Source: Cryptomeria japonica (lineage: Eukaryota > Streptophyta > Pinopsida > Cupressales > Cupressaceae). From it: 64,000 nucleotides of DNA. The position numbers were made by a program, and so were the translations under genes. Every line of letters starts with the position of its first letter. Within the stretch, counting starts at the first letter, position 1. The DNA lies in contig NC_081414.1 of NCBI RefSeq assembly GCF_030272615.1, positions 767,138,153 through 767,202,152 on the forward strand, given 5' to 3'. Below the pieces are notes generated by a model. The model worked only from the letters and a program-made list of their open reading frames with translations, did not search any database and was not told where the DNA came from. Shown here piece after piece: positions 20,424-32,374 of the stretch.

Positions 20424-22766
20424 TTATGCCCAATACTTGCGAAGGTGCATGCTGTTTACAGGATCAGACAAAGGTTCACCTTCTGGAGTGGTAAGCTGAT
20501 ATGCCCCCGAGCCAAAGGCTACAGTCACTATGAAAGGCCCAACCCAATTAGGTTCAAACTTGCCTTTTATGATGTCAGTAGATTGTGCATTCTTAGGGTT
20601 TGCTTTTAAAACCAGATCTCCCACTTTGAAGTGTCGCCCTTTGACCTTCTTATTATAAGAGCGACGGAGATGGTTTTGATATGCCTGCAAATGTGTCAGG
20701 GCTATCTGACGTTTCTCATCTAACATCTCAAGCTGATGCAATCGAGAGACTCTGTGCGTCTCATCATCAATCAGATGTTGCAAGGAAACACGCAAGGAAG
20801 GAATCTCCACTTCCAAGGGTAAAATGGCTTCTGCACCATACACCAAGGAATAAGGTGTTGCGCCAGTAGGTGTGTGGATAGAAGTGCGATAGGCCCATAG
20901 TGTTGGATTCAACTATACATGCCAATCTTGACCAACGTCATTGACAACCTTCTTCAGGATCTTGATAATGGTTTTATTTGATGCTTCGGCTTGACCATTA
21001 CCCTGTGGATAGTATGGACTAGAGAAACGGTGTTGGATATGAAACTTTTCACAGAGTTCCTTGACATCTTTATTCTTGAAGGGATGACCATTATCTGTGA
21101 CTATGGCAAGGGGAACCCCATATCTGCATATGATATAATTCAATAGGAATTTTGAAATTTCCACACTAGTGATATAGGTCATGGGGATAGCCTCGATCCA
21201 TTTTGTAAAATACTCTGTGGTTGTAATGATGAACTTGTGTCCATTTGCAGATGTCGGGTGAATCTTGCCAATAAGATCTAATCCCCATTGAGAAAAGGGC
21301 CATGGAGATATGACAGAATGAAGCTCTTGGGCTGGTGCATGAATATAGTTTCCATGGATCTGGCATTTGTAGCACTTCTTAAAAAAATCATGAACATCCT
21401 TTTCCAGAGTGGGCCAATAATACACAGCATGAATCAACTTTTTGGCTAAGCTCAGACCATTGAAATGGCCCCCACATATACCATTGTGAACCTCGTGTAA
21501 AGTCATTTGTGCTTCATCAGAATCCAAACACCTGAGGAGGGTATGGTCAAAGGAATGACGGTAAAGGGTGTCGGCAATGATGACATATTTAGTTGTCTGT
21601 CGGATGAAGGCTCGGCGTTGGTTAGCAGAAAGGTTAGGTTGTAAGGTTTGGGATTTCAAATATTGATATACATCTTTGTACCACGGGGAGTTGGGACCAA
21701 CAAGAACGCACATCACATCTACTGTCGGAATGTCAAAAGAAGGGACAAGCAACTGTTCAACCAAAAATTCACATTTGTCCATATTGTTTGGCATATTTAA
21801 AATGGAAGCGATCATAGCCATCGCATCTACTGACTTGTTTTGCATTCTTGGTACTTGACTGAAATGGATAGCCGTGAATTTTGTCTTGAAGAAATCTACC
21901 ATATGCTTATAGGGAATAAGCTTTTCATCTTTTGTTTCGTAGTCATCATTCACTTGTCCGATGACTAATTGAGAATCTCCATAGACTTGCAAATGTGTGA
22001 TATTCCAGTGGACTGCTACTCGGAGTCCTGTGACCAGTGCTTCATACTCTGCAATGTTATTGCTATAATGAAAATTTATTCTGTAGGACTTGGGAATAGC
22101 ATCACCTTGAGGGGTGACAAACAAGATGCCTGCTCCGGACCCAAACTTAGTATGGGATCCATCAAAGTATAACTTCCATTCATTAGAAGATGTGAGAGCA
22201 AAGACTGATTCATCTGGAAAATCGGTCAACATGGGATGATCATCATAAATAGGAGCCTCTGCAAGTTGATCTGCTATGACTTGTCCTTTTATCACCTTTC
22301 GCTTCATATACTCAATATCAAATTCACTAAGGATCACAACCCACTTTGCTAGGCGACCCGTCAAAGCTGCTCTGCTAAGCAAGTATTTTAGGGGATCGAT
22401 TTTTGCAACCAGCAATGTTTGGTGATTTAACATATAGTGTCGGAGCTTCTGTGTTGCAAATACCATTGCTAAGCAAGCCCATTCAATAGTTGAATAATTC
22501 AGCTCATAGCCTACTAGTGTCCGACTGATATAATAAATAGCTTGCTCTTTGTAGTTCTCATCCTGTTGGGCCAAGAGAACTCCTAGTGCCGTTTCAGTTG
22601 CAGAAATATACAATATAAATGGCTTTCTTTCTATAGGAGGCATTAGAATAGGTGGCAACAGCAAATAGTCCTTGAGAGCTTGAAAGGCTGATTGACATTG
22701 CTCAGTCCATTTAAAAGCGACACCTTTATGCAATAGATGCTGGAATGGATGACATTTGTCAGCCAA
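20424..22766 (-). pseudogene. Tat pol: RNase H, archaeal-type RNase H, integrase
   Basis: One frame with a single internal TAG at about 20,913-20,915, then a tail to 20,424. Residues 1-170 are the ordinary Ty3 RNase H with a degenerate first motif (ISATET). Residues 197-325 are a second, archaeal-type RNase H with D202 (FDGS), E241 (AEYEA), D264 (YGDSQ) and D315. Integrase follows: zinc finger H427/H434/C465/C468, then catalytic D497, D558 and E594 with 35 residues between the last two. The tail has the GPY-like KFEPNWVGPF and ends LRKYWA. RT lies directly upstream, separated by one TAG. All catalytic residues of the second RNase H and integrase are present, so decay is recent or confined to stops. 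Confidence 0.9.
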
Positions 22767-22790
22767 TTGAGCTATGAAGTGGCGGATTGA

Positions 22791-24157
22791 CTATAGCTTT
22801 CCTTGCAAACTTCTTAGTTGACAGAGATTAGCAGGAGGAGGCATATCCATTAGTGCTTTAACCTTGGCAGGGTCGACTTCAATGCCTCTGTGAGAAACAA
22901 TGCACCCTAGTAATTTGCCAGCTATGACACCAAAGACACACTTCTTTGGATTGAGTCTAAGCTTGTAAATTTCCATTCGGTCAAAGATTGGGCCCAGGAT
23001 GGCTAGATGACTATCTCTTGTGATAGATTTGCATAATAAGTCATCAACATAGTCCTCCATCAAAGTATGCATGAAATCATGGAAAATTGTCGTCATCGCT
23101 CTTTGATATGTTGCACCTACATTTTTAAAACCAAAGGGCATCACATTCCAATAGTAGGTACCCCAAGCACATGTGAATGCAGTCTTATGTTGATCTTTAG
23201 GAGCAATGCGAATTTGGTTATAGCTGGAGAAACCATCCATCAATGAGAGCATCTCATATCCAGCAGTCATGTCAACTATGATGTCGATATTTGGTAGTGG
23301 AAAATCATCTTTAGGGCATGCTTTATTAAGATCCCTAAAATCTGTACAGATTCTGATGCCCCCAGTTACTTTGCTAACTGGTACCAAATTTGAAATCCAG
23401 TCTGCATAATCGATGGGTCTGATAAAGCCCACATCCAGTAATTTTTTCAGTTCTACCTTGACCAAAAGAGCCACCTGGGGATGCATCTTTCTAAGTTTCT
23501 ATTTGACAGGCTTGGCATCTTCTTTTAACGGCAAGTGATGAAGGACTAATTTTGGATTGAGGCCAGGCATATCTGCATAGGACCATGCAAAGCTGATCTT
23601 CTTCTCAAGAAAGAAATTGACAAAATCTATCTTTTCCTGTTTTGATAGAGAAGCAGCAAAATGAATGACCTTAGGGTTGTCAGGTGTGCCCAAATTGATT
23701 TCTTTGGTCATTTCCACAAGCAATGTTGATTTCTCCTGACTTGATAGGGGTATGTCCACTCTTCCACCTTTGGGCACCTTAGAGAGGTTTTTACCCGCAG
23801 GTACGTCTTTTATTTTTACTTTTGTATGATCAGAGAGTGCCTTACGGTTTTCACTCAAAGACCTATTCTTTTGATTCTTTACTTTTTCTTTTCTTTTTTC
23901 ATTTTGATGACTGGAAGATGGAGTTGATTCCCCAAAATATGCTATGGAATCTAGGTCAATAGAAAATCCTACCTTATGATCACCTTGTGGTATGCCTTCT
24001 CGTAGTCCAAGGAATTATGCAATTGCCTCATCATTTTGAAAATAGTCCAATGTGAGTGGTTCTTGTTGGTCATGTTGGATAAGCTGGGGATAGACGAGGG
24101 GCATGTCATCATTGGTTTTAAGGAGAGAGGGCTGATATGGTAAAGATGTAAACATCT
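22791..24157 (-). pseudogene. Tat pol: linker and reverse transcriptase
   Basis: Same frame as the RNase H/integrase segment. The linker frame starts near FTSLPYQPSLLKTNDD (about 24,150), has a TAA at about 24,016, and continues as a lysine-rich stretch. A further TAG (23,499-23,501) falls between AKPVK and KLRKMHPQVALL, where related elements read through. RT motifs are FIRPIDYADWISNLVPVSK, TDFRDLNKACPKDDFPLPN, MPFGFKNVGATYQRAM and the catalytic YVDD (residues 146-149 from 23,486). It ends RSLQGKL followed by TAG. Relative to gag-protease this part is shifted by one base. Confidence 0.9.
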
Positions 24158-25305
24158 GTGGTATCACTATCCGAACTGCTTGTATCTGATTTGGAGCTTG
24201 GGTCCCAGAATGACTCTATCCAAGCATTAGGACATGTTTTAGGAAGAGGAGTTATTTCATGTTTGTCTTCCATAGGCAAATTGTCAGGGTCAAGGAAAAT
24301 ATTGTCAAGGGCATAGGAGCTAGAAGAAAAAGAACTCCACTCCCATTCATTGGAATCAGTTTCAGGTCGGGTATCCTCAGGTGTTATTTCATCATCAGAG
24401 TCATGCCCTTTTCCACACGTGGTCACTTTGGTAGATGAGGATCCAATTCGCAATGGTACAAAACCTAACCCTAAAGTTGGAGGTCGCATCTTGGGTATAA
24501 CAGGTTCTAGCCTTCCATTCTTGTTCAGGCCTAAGCCACTGCAACCGTCATATCCTTTCTTTTGCAGCATAGTAAATCCTTTGTCGTACCGTTCCGCTGG
24601 CAACCTCACAGGTGGGGTCTCAGTTGGATCCTTATAAAGCCAATCTATGACATCATCATCTAAAGTTTCTTTGTCAAGTTCACCCCATCTTGTAAATGTA
24701 GTGGGAGGCTGATATTGAATAACTAACTTAGGTTCCTTTTGCAACAAATGTGGTTTGCCATATGATTTTGGAGATATTGGTAAATTCTCGATGAGGAATG
24801 TTTGATCCATTGAATATTCTCCGCATCCTTGGTCCTGTATCTTCAATTTTCCTTTGACAGCATCTAACAATTCATTAGGATCCACATAACTATGTGATTT
24901 TGCCTCTCTATTGACGGGAACTTGCTGCTGAGGGGTATCCTTTAGAGTAGCACAAAATTGAAATGGATTAGGATCTCCTGGAATTGTTATCTTAGTTCCA
25001 TTGTAAGGATATTTTAAACATTGATGATAGGTGGATGGAACTGCTTTCATTGCATGGATCCATGGACGACCAAGAATCATATTATAAGGGAGATCAAGGT
25101 CTAAAACCTGCAAGAAAGTGTTTTCTGTCACTGGACCGACTCTGATAGGCAATGTAATTATCCCTTTGGATGGGCGCTCAACATCATCATATTCTTTGAT
25201 TGTTATTCTTCTGGAAGCATCAATGTCATTTTCTGTATAACCAAGGCCAATGACCACTCTCAAGGTACAAATATTAAGACCCGCTCTGCCATCTATCAAG
25301 ACTCA
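24118..25305 (-). pseudogene. Tat protease and G-patch region
   Basis: In the gag frame. The aspartic protease motif reads VLIDGRAGLNICTL; the usual second Gly after DG is Arg here, which would impair the active-site loop. The second motif is YNMILGRPWIHAM. Residues 241-280 form a G-patch: GFTMLQKKGYDGCSGLGLN, then GRLEPV and LGLGF. G-patch domains beside retroviral-type proteases bind nucleic acid in other elements. A TGA precedes VLIDG (25,303-25,305). The frame ends at TAA 24,118, where the pol frame takes over. Confidence 0.85.
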
Positions 25306-25425
25306 TCGGATTTTGCAATTATGGACAAAGACTTAAAGGTGTAAAGGATCATTATGAGGGAGCTTATCAGGTGAGATATCATTATCAAAAAATGTGACAT
25401 TTTGGGAAACAGCTAGATGTCCAAT

Positions 25426-28400
25426 TCAGGCTTGAAACTGGTCAACATCAATGTTTGTCGGGATAGTGGACTCAATTAAAGCTTTATCTAAGACTGGACG
25501 ATGCATGGGGGACATTTTCAACAACTCAAGGATTGATATTTGTGCAAGTGTCTTTCCTAGATGATCCAAGAGATTATACTGACTTGCAGGAGTTGGTTTG
25601 GGAGGAGCTGCAGGAGCTCCTTTCAGGACTATTTTGGATCGACGAGTGGTGACCGCACAAGAAGGATCTTGTTCCTTTATTCTTATGGTGGCAACATACT
25701 CATTTGATGCTCGGAAACAATTGATGACATTGTTATAACCAGTATTTGCATAATTTGTTGTTTGCGTAGAGTTTGAAGAAGACGCTTTACCCTTGTCATG
25801 ATCAAGCAAAGGAGTTTTGAAAATGGTATGATCAGTGTTAGAGGTCGCGTTGGGCGGATCTACCTCAATTACTCCTTGCTCTAACAAGTCTTGAATCATA
25901 TGTTTCAATTGAAAACATGACGCAGTTTTATGTCCTTTTGACCGATGGTACTCACAGTATGCATTATCATTCCACCAATGTGGTTTTACCACTGGTTCTG
26001 CCTTGATATCTAGTAGCTTAATAAATTTTGCTTGTATTAATTGTTTCATTACTGACTCAATAGGCTCTCCCAATGGCGTAAATTGTCGAGGAGGCCCATC
26101 CCTCAATCGGAAAGGTTTGCGTTGCTAGTTTTGTTGCTTACCTTGTTGTTGATTATATTGTTGAAGATGCTGTTGGCATTGCGGCTGTTGAGTAACATTG
26201 CTCGCTGGTGTTTGATTTTGTTCCATAGTTGACATATTAGGAACACTCAATTTCTTGATTGTGAACGGGGGTTGATTTGCATTCACCGCTCCTGGATCAA
26301 CAACTCCATCATTAGTGATATTCCTGTTCTTATACCAGAATCTATTTTTGTCCCCTGAATTGTTCGTGTTGTCACTGTCTTTGCTAAGCTTAATGATTCC
26401 CTTGGCTACAAGGGCAGTTTCAATGTTCATCCCTTTCTTAATGAGTTTCTCTATAGTACGGGGACTTTTCAATTTTAGTTCATACATCATTTCTGGGACC
26501 AAATTTTGGATAAACAGATTCACTTGTTGTTCTTCAGGTATATCTAGGGAAGAACGACTATACAAGCTTCACCATCATTGCAAGAAAGTCACTAACAACT
26601 CACCTTGCTTTTGCTTGGTGTTGCATAAATCTGACATGGTCACGTCACTGTCGATGTTGAATGCGAAGTGAGATATAAACTTTTGAGCCAATTCAGACCA
26701 AGTCTTTATATTTTCTGGCAGATGCGAATACCAATCCATGGCTTGTCCCATGAGACTTCATGCAAATAAGTGCATTAAATATGTTTCCTCATAACTCACT
26801 TCAGTACATGCCGCGAAAAATGCTCGAATGTGATCTTTTGGATTGCCATTCCCTTTATATTTCTCAAAATTAGGTTCTTCAAAATGTTTAGGGAATGGAG
26901 GCATGTATAAGCTCTTGTCAAATGGATTAGGACATAAATCTTGATCTGTATACAACTTCTTTGTTCCTTTAGTTTCTAATGCGTCAACTTGTCGTTGCAA
27001 CTTCTCAAGTTGTTGCGCAATTGTATCAGATTTTGGAGGTCCATCATTAATCCCGGTGGGTACTCTTTGTTGATACATTGTGTTTCTGATCGGTTGTTGA
27101 TGCTCTAAAATGGCCATTTTTGGTGTCTCTGGCATATAATGTTCTTGGTACATTTCTCATGGTTGTGGTTGTGCCATGCCATGATATTGACTTTATTGCT
27201 GTGCTTCTTGTAGCCTAGGTTGGTATTGCAATTGAGGGTGTTGTTGATATTGCATAGGCGCCAATTGCGGTTGTGAAGTATGATAGCTTCTTTGTCTTGG
27301 CACATATTGAGGCACATGTTGTTGTTGATGCTGACGAATCGCAATTTGCTGACTTTGTGCCAATTGTTGTCGTGGTGTATATCCCATCATTTGCAAAAAA
27401 AATTGTTTGGGTGGTTTTTGTTGTTTCTCCTTAAGATGGGGTATGGCACTTGCATTAACTTGCTATGTTGTTTGTCCAATCCATTGTGATGATTGCAAGT
27501 TTGCATTAACTTGTAATGGGGCAGAAGGCGCTGCAATTTGTTGTCGAATGTGATATTGTTGTTGTTGTACATTGCTTGTTTGCACATTCGATTGTACCTT
27601 TTGTGTATTACTCAATTGTTGCAACAATTGTTGTTGGTGCAAAACACTATCCATAGCTCTTTGTGTCGCCATTATCGAAGGATCTCTCGCAATAGTGTTT
27701 GGCAAATATATTGAGCTTAACGGGACATAAGAACTTTGTTGCGTCATGGAATTGTTTTGGACATTGGTGATATCAAGCATTCCAGTCGTGAAGCTTTCTT
27801 ACATCTTAGATTTTGATCCAATTTTATGCATGTAAGGAACCACTTCTTGTTGAGGGATAGTTGTCAATATTTGCATGGTCTTCATTTGTTCTTGTGTTAC
27901 AAGTGTTGTGTTGAATAATGGATTATTTATTGTCTCAAATGGTGACTTTTGAGGAATAGTCACTGTCAATGCTTTTGAAGCACGTTTACTCATCAAGGTA
28001 GATTAAGTTGCTTGTTGCCTATTTTCTTCATTTGGATGCGGAGAGAAACTTAACAGCTCACCGCCTTGTTGTTGTTGCACATTGATTTTCTCACTTGAGG
28101 AGGTCACATTACTCATCATGTTAAGATATTTTTGTGGGAACATCTTAAAGACCTTGTTCAAGAATTTATCCATCTTTTTCGTCAACTTTGGATCTTGAAG
28201 GAACATGTCAACATCATCAGAAGCATCAGAATCTGATGAAGAATTTGGTTGGACATTTGGATTTGCCTCCTATTGAATGCCTTGATCTGAACCAAATCCT
28301 TGTGAAAGAGTTTGTTCCTCATGTAACGTTTGAATTTCATGTTGCAGGTTTGGTTGATTCCAATCGAAAGGTGCATTTCCTCTGGGTGTTGGTGGAACAC

Positions 28401-28611
28401 TCCCATGTCCTGGTTTCATAGGTACAAACACTGGTTCATATAATGGAGGTGGTCCAAGTTGAACCATTCCATATGGTGGTAATGATGTGTTTGATAAACC
28501 TTCAATTTGTCCTATTTGACTAGTTTGAAATTGTGAATTTGATATGTTGTCAATGGGTTGATACGTTGGTTCGCCCATCTTTTTAAATTTTGATCTTGTT
28601 TCAATAGGCAT
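25426..28611 (-). pseudogene. Tat gag, glutamine-rich, with many in-frame stops
   Basis: One continuous frame of about 1,060 codons starting MPIETRSKFKKMGEP. The N-terminal half is rich in Gln and Asn. The gag core runs from about 26,960 to 26,380 (LYMPPFPKHFEEPNFEKYKG, MDWYSHLPENIKTWSELAQK, EEQQVNLFIQNLVPEM). A zinc-knuckle-like CEYHRSKGHKTASC (C-x2-H-x4-H-x4-C) lies near 25,956. Stops fall at about 28,270, 28,003, 27,799, 27,463, 27,193, 27,157, 26,758, 26,573, 26,567, 26,125 and 25,426. No indel separates them: the open segments all share the same frame. Each stop could come from CAA, CAG or CGA by one C-to-T change. Confidence 0.88.
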
Positions 28612-30676
28612 GTCACTTATGCAAATGCAATATTTTTGGAAATTTTCAAGGACAATATATGATATGCAACTAAATGCAAACTAAATAAATGAGAATGCAA
28701 TCTATGGCAAGAATGCAACCTCTGTTTTTGATTGTTTTTCAAGATTTTGACAAACTTTTGAAATGCAAATCTAAAAAGAGACCCTTAGGAAATTGAAATG
28801 ATGTCTAGACCTCAAAGGACAAAAGGACAAAATGACAATGTCTCCCCTATATGCTTGGATACTAAGCTAGGTTTGACCAAATGACAATAATGACATAAAG
28901 AGAAAAGGTTTGATAAGGTCTAGACTTCCTAACAATGACTTAGGGTTTTATCAAAGATTTGGATTACTCAAGTATGACAAAACCTAGTTCTGACACTATA
29001 TGCAAAGGAACACTTACTATGCAAATGACCCTAATATGATATGATAATGACCTAAGCTTAATGAAGAGACCTAGGGTATGTAAATATGAATGTATGACAA
29101 TGTCAACCTAAGTTTGAATTATGAAATGGTATTACTCTAATGCAAGAGGACACATGCAAACGGATGACCCTTATTGATATGCAAAGGAGTATGACCTAGG
29201 TGAAACCTAACCTTGGTAGTTGACAATGACTTTGCAAAATGCAAACCTAAGATGAACCTAAATCTAAGTGACATGAATGTTGAGTCAAGATTTTGAAAAA
29301 ATGTTTGACAACCATGTTTGAAGGTGTTATGAACTTTGTTGGATGAAATGTTCTTGTGTTTGACCTTGTTTTTGAATCAATTTTCCTTGTTTTTGAAATG
29401 AGATGCAATTCAACTTTTGACAAGCAAAGAAGACAAGATATTTCAACTTAGACCCAAGACAATCATGCTCATTGACACATTTCTTATGGTAGGCAAGGAC
29501 ATTAGGTACTTGAGAGGTAGACTCGTTATGGGATTCAAGGAGAATACATAGATGCTTGACCCCACGGGCTCCCCTCCACGACACTCACTTCTCAGGGAAG
29601 CCAAGCATTAGTCCCCATGGAAATCTCCCCATGGCGAACTTATTATCTCTTCCAAGTATCCGAACTTGTCCTTCTCAAGCAACTAGAAGGATTTTTGGCC
29701 TCTAAATACAAGGTGTTTAGTAAGGATTTCTGTTAAGCGTTACTCCTTGGTGTCATGCAAGCCTGATTGAGACATTAAGCCCACCAAGATACCAAACAAA
29801 TGTAGTCGCGCAAGCATGATTTAGGCCTTGAGTTCCTACTTAGATGTTGATATGAGAAAGAGTTCAAGGGTCATCACTTCCCAAGTAACTGCAATTCCCA
29901 CGTAACCCTTCCTTCAAAGCTTTCGCCCATCAAGTATTTGTTTATAGTGAGTTAGAATGCCAAGTTATTCTAGCCGTACTCACTTTGGGTCGTTCCCTTC
30001 TCATGATTATCACTTGCTTGCAAAAGCAAATGGTCGGGAAGGCAGGCCCTCTAAAGGTGACACACAATCAAAAACATGAGCATGGTATCAAATATCTGGA
30101 TTTCTGATCACCCTAAGAAGGATGAAAGCATACTCTCCTACTCCAATGTCAAACTCAACAATCAAAGAAAACATAGATTCATTCCATCCTATTTAGAAAT
30201 CATACTAGGTGCCTAAATATTAATTACAAACACAAATTTTAGTTGTAGTCCAAGGCAACCTGCAAAAACCCAAGTTAGAAGTTTGATATGTTTAGTCTTT
30301 GACTATCGAACCTGCATAAAATGTGTTAGTAGTTTCATTTGTTGTCTTTTCCATGCGTATGCCAAGGTGCTGCACAGAGAATCAGTACCAAAAACCAAAA
30401 AAGCAGAAATAGCATGCAAAACAGAACAATTTTCAAGTAAAAAACACTGCCTTTTACCTCTGTTTCTGGCCCTACACAGGCGCAGAATGTCTCACATAGG
30501 CGCAAAATGCTTGACACAGGCACAAATTGTCCTTGACATAGGCGCCAAATGCTTGACATAGGCACAGATTGTCTCACACAGGCACAAAAGTCCCTAGAAA
30601 ACCCTGCATTACCCTGTTTCTTGGGTTTTGGACCTGCAAATCATCTCAAAAGCACTCAAAAGCATGGTTAGGGGGT
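28612..30676 (-). mobile_element. Tat 5' leader
   Basis: Non-coding DNA between the primer-binding site and gag. It holds many ATGCAAA and ATGACC phrases (28,620-29,300). It also holds six ~20 bp tandem repeats at 30,472-30,591, of the type ACATAGGCGCAAAATGCTTG alternating GCGC and GCAC. No upstream ORF is convincing. Confidence 0.6.
30472..30591 (-). repeat. Six-fold ~20 bp tandem repeat in the Tat leader
   Basis: Plus-strand units: CACAGGCGCAGAATGT, CACATAGGCGCAAAATG, GACACAGGCACAAATTGT, GACATAGGCGCCAAATG, GACATAGGCACAGATTGT, CACACAGGCACAAAAGT. They alternate two subtypes (GGCGC and GGCAC), so the array grew by duplicating a two-unit block. Confidence 0.8.
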
Positions 30677-30697
30677 CAGTTCACGTCGAGTTCACCA
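30677..30697 (-). other. Candidate Tat primer-binding site
   Basis: On the minus strand TGGTGAACTCGACGTGAACTG starts five bases after the LTR end. It has the correct TGG start and position but is not the initiator-Met sequence. I could not match it to a particular tRNA by eye. Confidence 0.6.
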
Positions 30698-30702
30698 ATT
30701 AA

Positions 30703-32374
30703 TGTAGCTAGGAAATTAGAAATCATCAAAGCAAATCAATATTAGTCATAGCTCAATCACAAAAGCTCAAATGCAATGATCAATCCTAAAAACACTCAAT
30801 AAAGACATGAAAACAAGACATCAATTCAAAAGCAAACCATTGCAAACTTGGATGTCTCCTTCATGTGGCTCCATTGTCCTTCTTTCTCCTTCAAATAGAT
30901 TTGTTTGTGGATCTCACCTACTAGTGCATAAGCATGATGTGAAAGCAAGTAGACAAGATTGTAGCGCAAGAATACTCGAAGCGTGATTGATTCGACCAGG
31001 TGATTCGAAAAAGTGATTAGTTCGATAATGTGATTAGTTCGAGAATGAAGAAATTCATCCAATTTATAGACAAATTGGAGAAAAGATCAAATTAGCATGA
31101 AGAGATTCAAATGGAAATTGCAAATCAAGAATGTCAATTATGACAAATTATGACAAATTTGCACTTTCTATGCAAAATTGATTGATTGATAATTCATGAC
31201 AAGATTATGACAAATTTCTATGTCAAAATTGATTGATTGTCAATTATGACAAATTGAAATGTCATTCCCATGAAATTAGGAGAAAAATAGGAGGAAAAAT
31301 GAATTAGAAATTAGGAAAAAAAAATTGGAAAAATAGGAATTAGGAAATTAGAAAATGAGGAAAATAGGAATTTGGAAATTAGAAAAATGAGGAAATTAGA
31401 ATTTAGTGAATTAATTAATAATTTTTCATTAATTCACAAAGAGGGAATTTAGAAATTGATGAAAAATTAGGTAAATCAATTAATAATTTGTCATTTATTA
31501 ATTAATTCACAAAAAGAGGAATAATTAGTTAGCCAATTAAATTAAACATTTAATCGTGACACGAAGACCTAGGATAAATAAATAAATTATTTAACCTAGA
31601 GGGAGAAATGACAAACAGGGTTAAATGAATAAAATCATGAAACCCTAAAAGATGAATTAGAAATGCAAGGATGACAATTAGGTCTTGACAAAAGATAATT
31701 GATATTGATTCGATTTGATCATAATTCTGATTAACAAAAGACCAATGCTGACAAACGATTTGATTAATAAATGCGCCGATTGACGAGGAACAATGACTAA
31801 TTGATCCAAATTGACACAATTGAGAAAGACGACGATTGATGACAAATTGATCGCAAAAATGACACAATTGACAAGAAGACAAGGATCGATGACAAAATAG
31901 ATTGCAAAACGACAAGATTGAAAATGTCAACGATCACTGACAAATCGATCACAAGACAACAAGATTGATGACAAATTGATCAAAAGACAAGGATCGATGA
32001 CAAATCGATCGCAAGATAATAAGATTGAAAATGACAATGATCGATGACAAATCGATCGCATGATGACAAGATTGATAAGAGGACAAAACCCTAATTAGGA
32101 TTGACGATGTCCAAAATGATGACAAATGAATACGCACATAGATGCGACAGGATAAGATTGACCAAAATCATGACTGAAAATTGTTATCGACATGACCAAA
32201 CTTGAAAGCGAGACAACTGAAGAATGTAGAAGAAGGACTCGATGCTCGCAAATGATAAAGACCAAGTGCGAATCATAGGAGAAATGTTAATGCGATGCAA
32301 AAACCCTAAAATAAGGCAATGCACCAATGCTAAAATACGACTCCGTAGGCGTTGACCAATTTTAGACGTCTACA
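30703..32374 (-). mobile_element. Tat 5' LTR
   Basis: 1,672 bp. On the minus strand it starts TGTAGACGTCTAAAATTGG and ends CCTAGCTACA, so the ends are TGTAG...CTACA, a 5-bp inverted terminus. Between 31,680 and 32,080 it is made of degenerate short repeats built on GATCGATGACAAATCGATCG, rich in the palindromes CGATCG and ATCGAT. No second LTR copy is in the window. Confidence 0.85.

Larger units (their letters stand above)
18441..32374 (-). mobile_element. Ty3/gypsy Tat/Ogre-like retrotransposon, 3' truncated
   Basis: A minus-strand element of about 14 kb. From its 5' end it holds the 5' LTR (30,703-32,374), primer-binding site, ~2 kb leader, glutamine-rich gag, protease with G-patch, RT, two RNase H domains, integrase, and a 3' region with tandem repeats. 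The archaeal-type second RNase H places it in the Tat lineage of plant Ty3 elements. The frames are held over about 8 kb with a single shift, but about 16 stops inactivate it. No 3' LTR or polypurine tract was found, so the left limit given is approximate. The LTR start lies 30 bp from the inner edge of the right arm. Confidence 0.85.

Noticed and set aside
19993-20433. 146-codon frame after integrase
   Set aside because: Overlaps the integrase end and a lysine/asparagine low-complexity stretch; no motif. More likely Tat 3' non-coding sequence.
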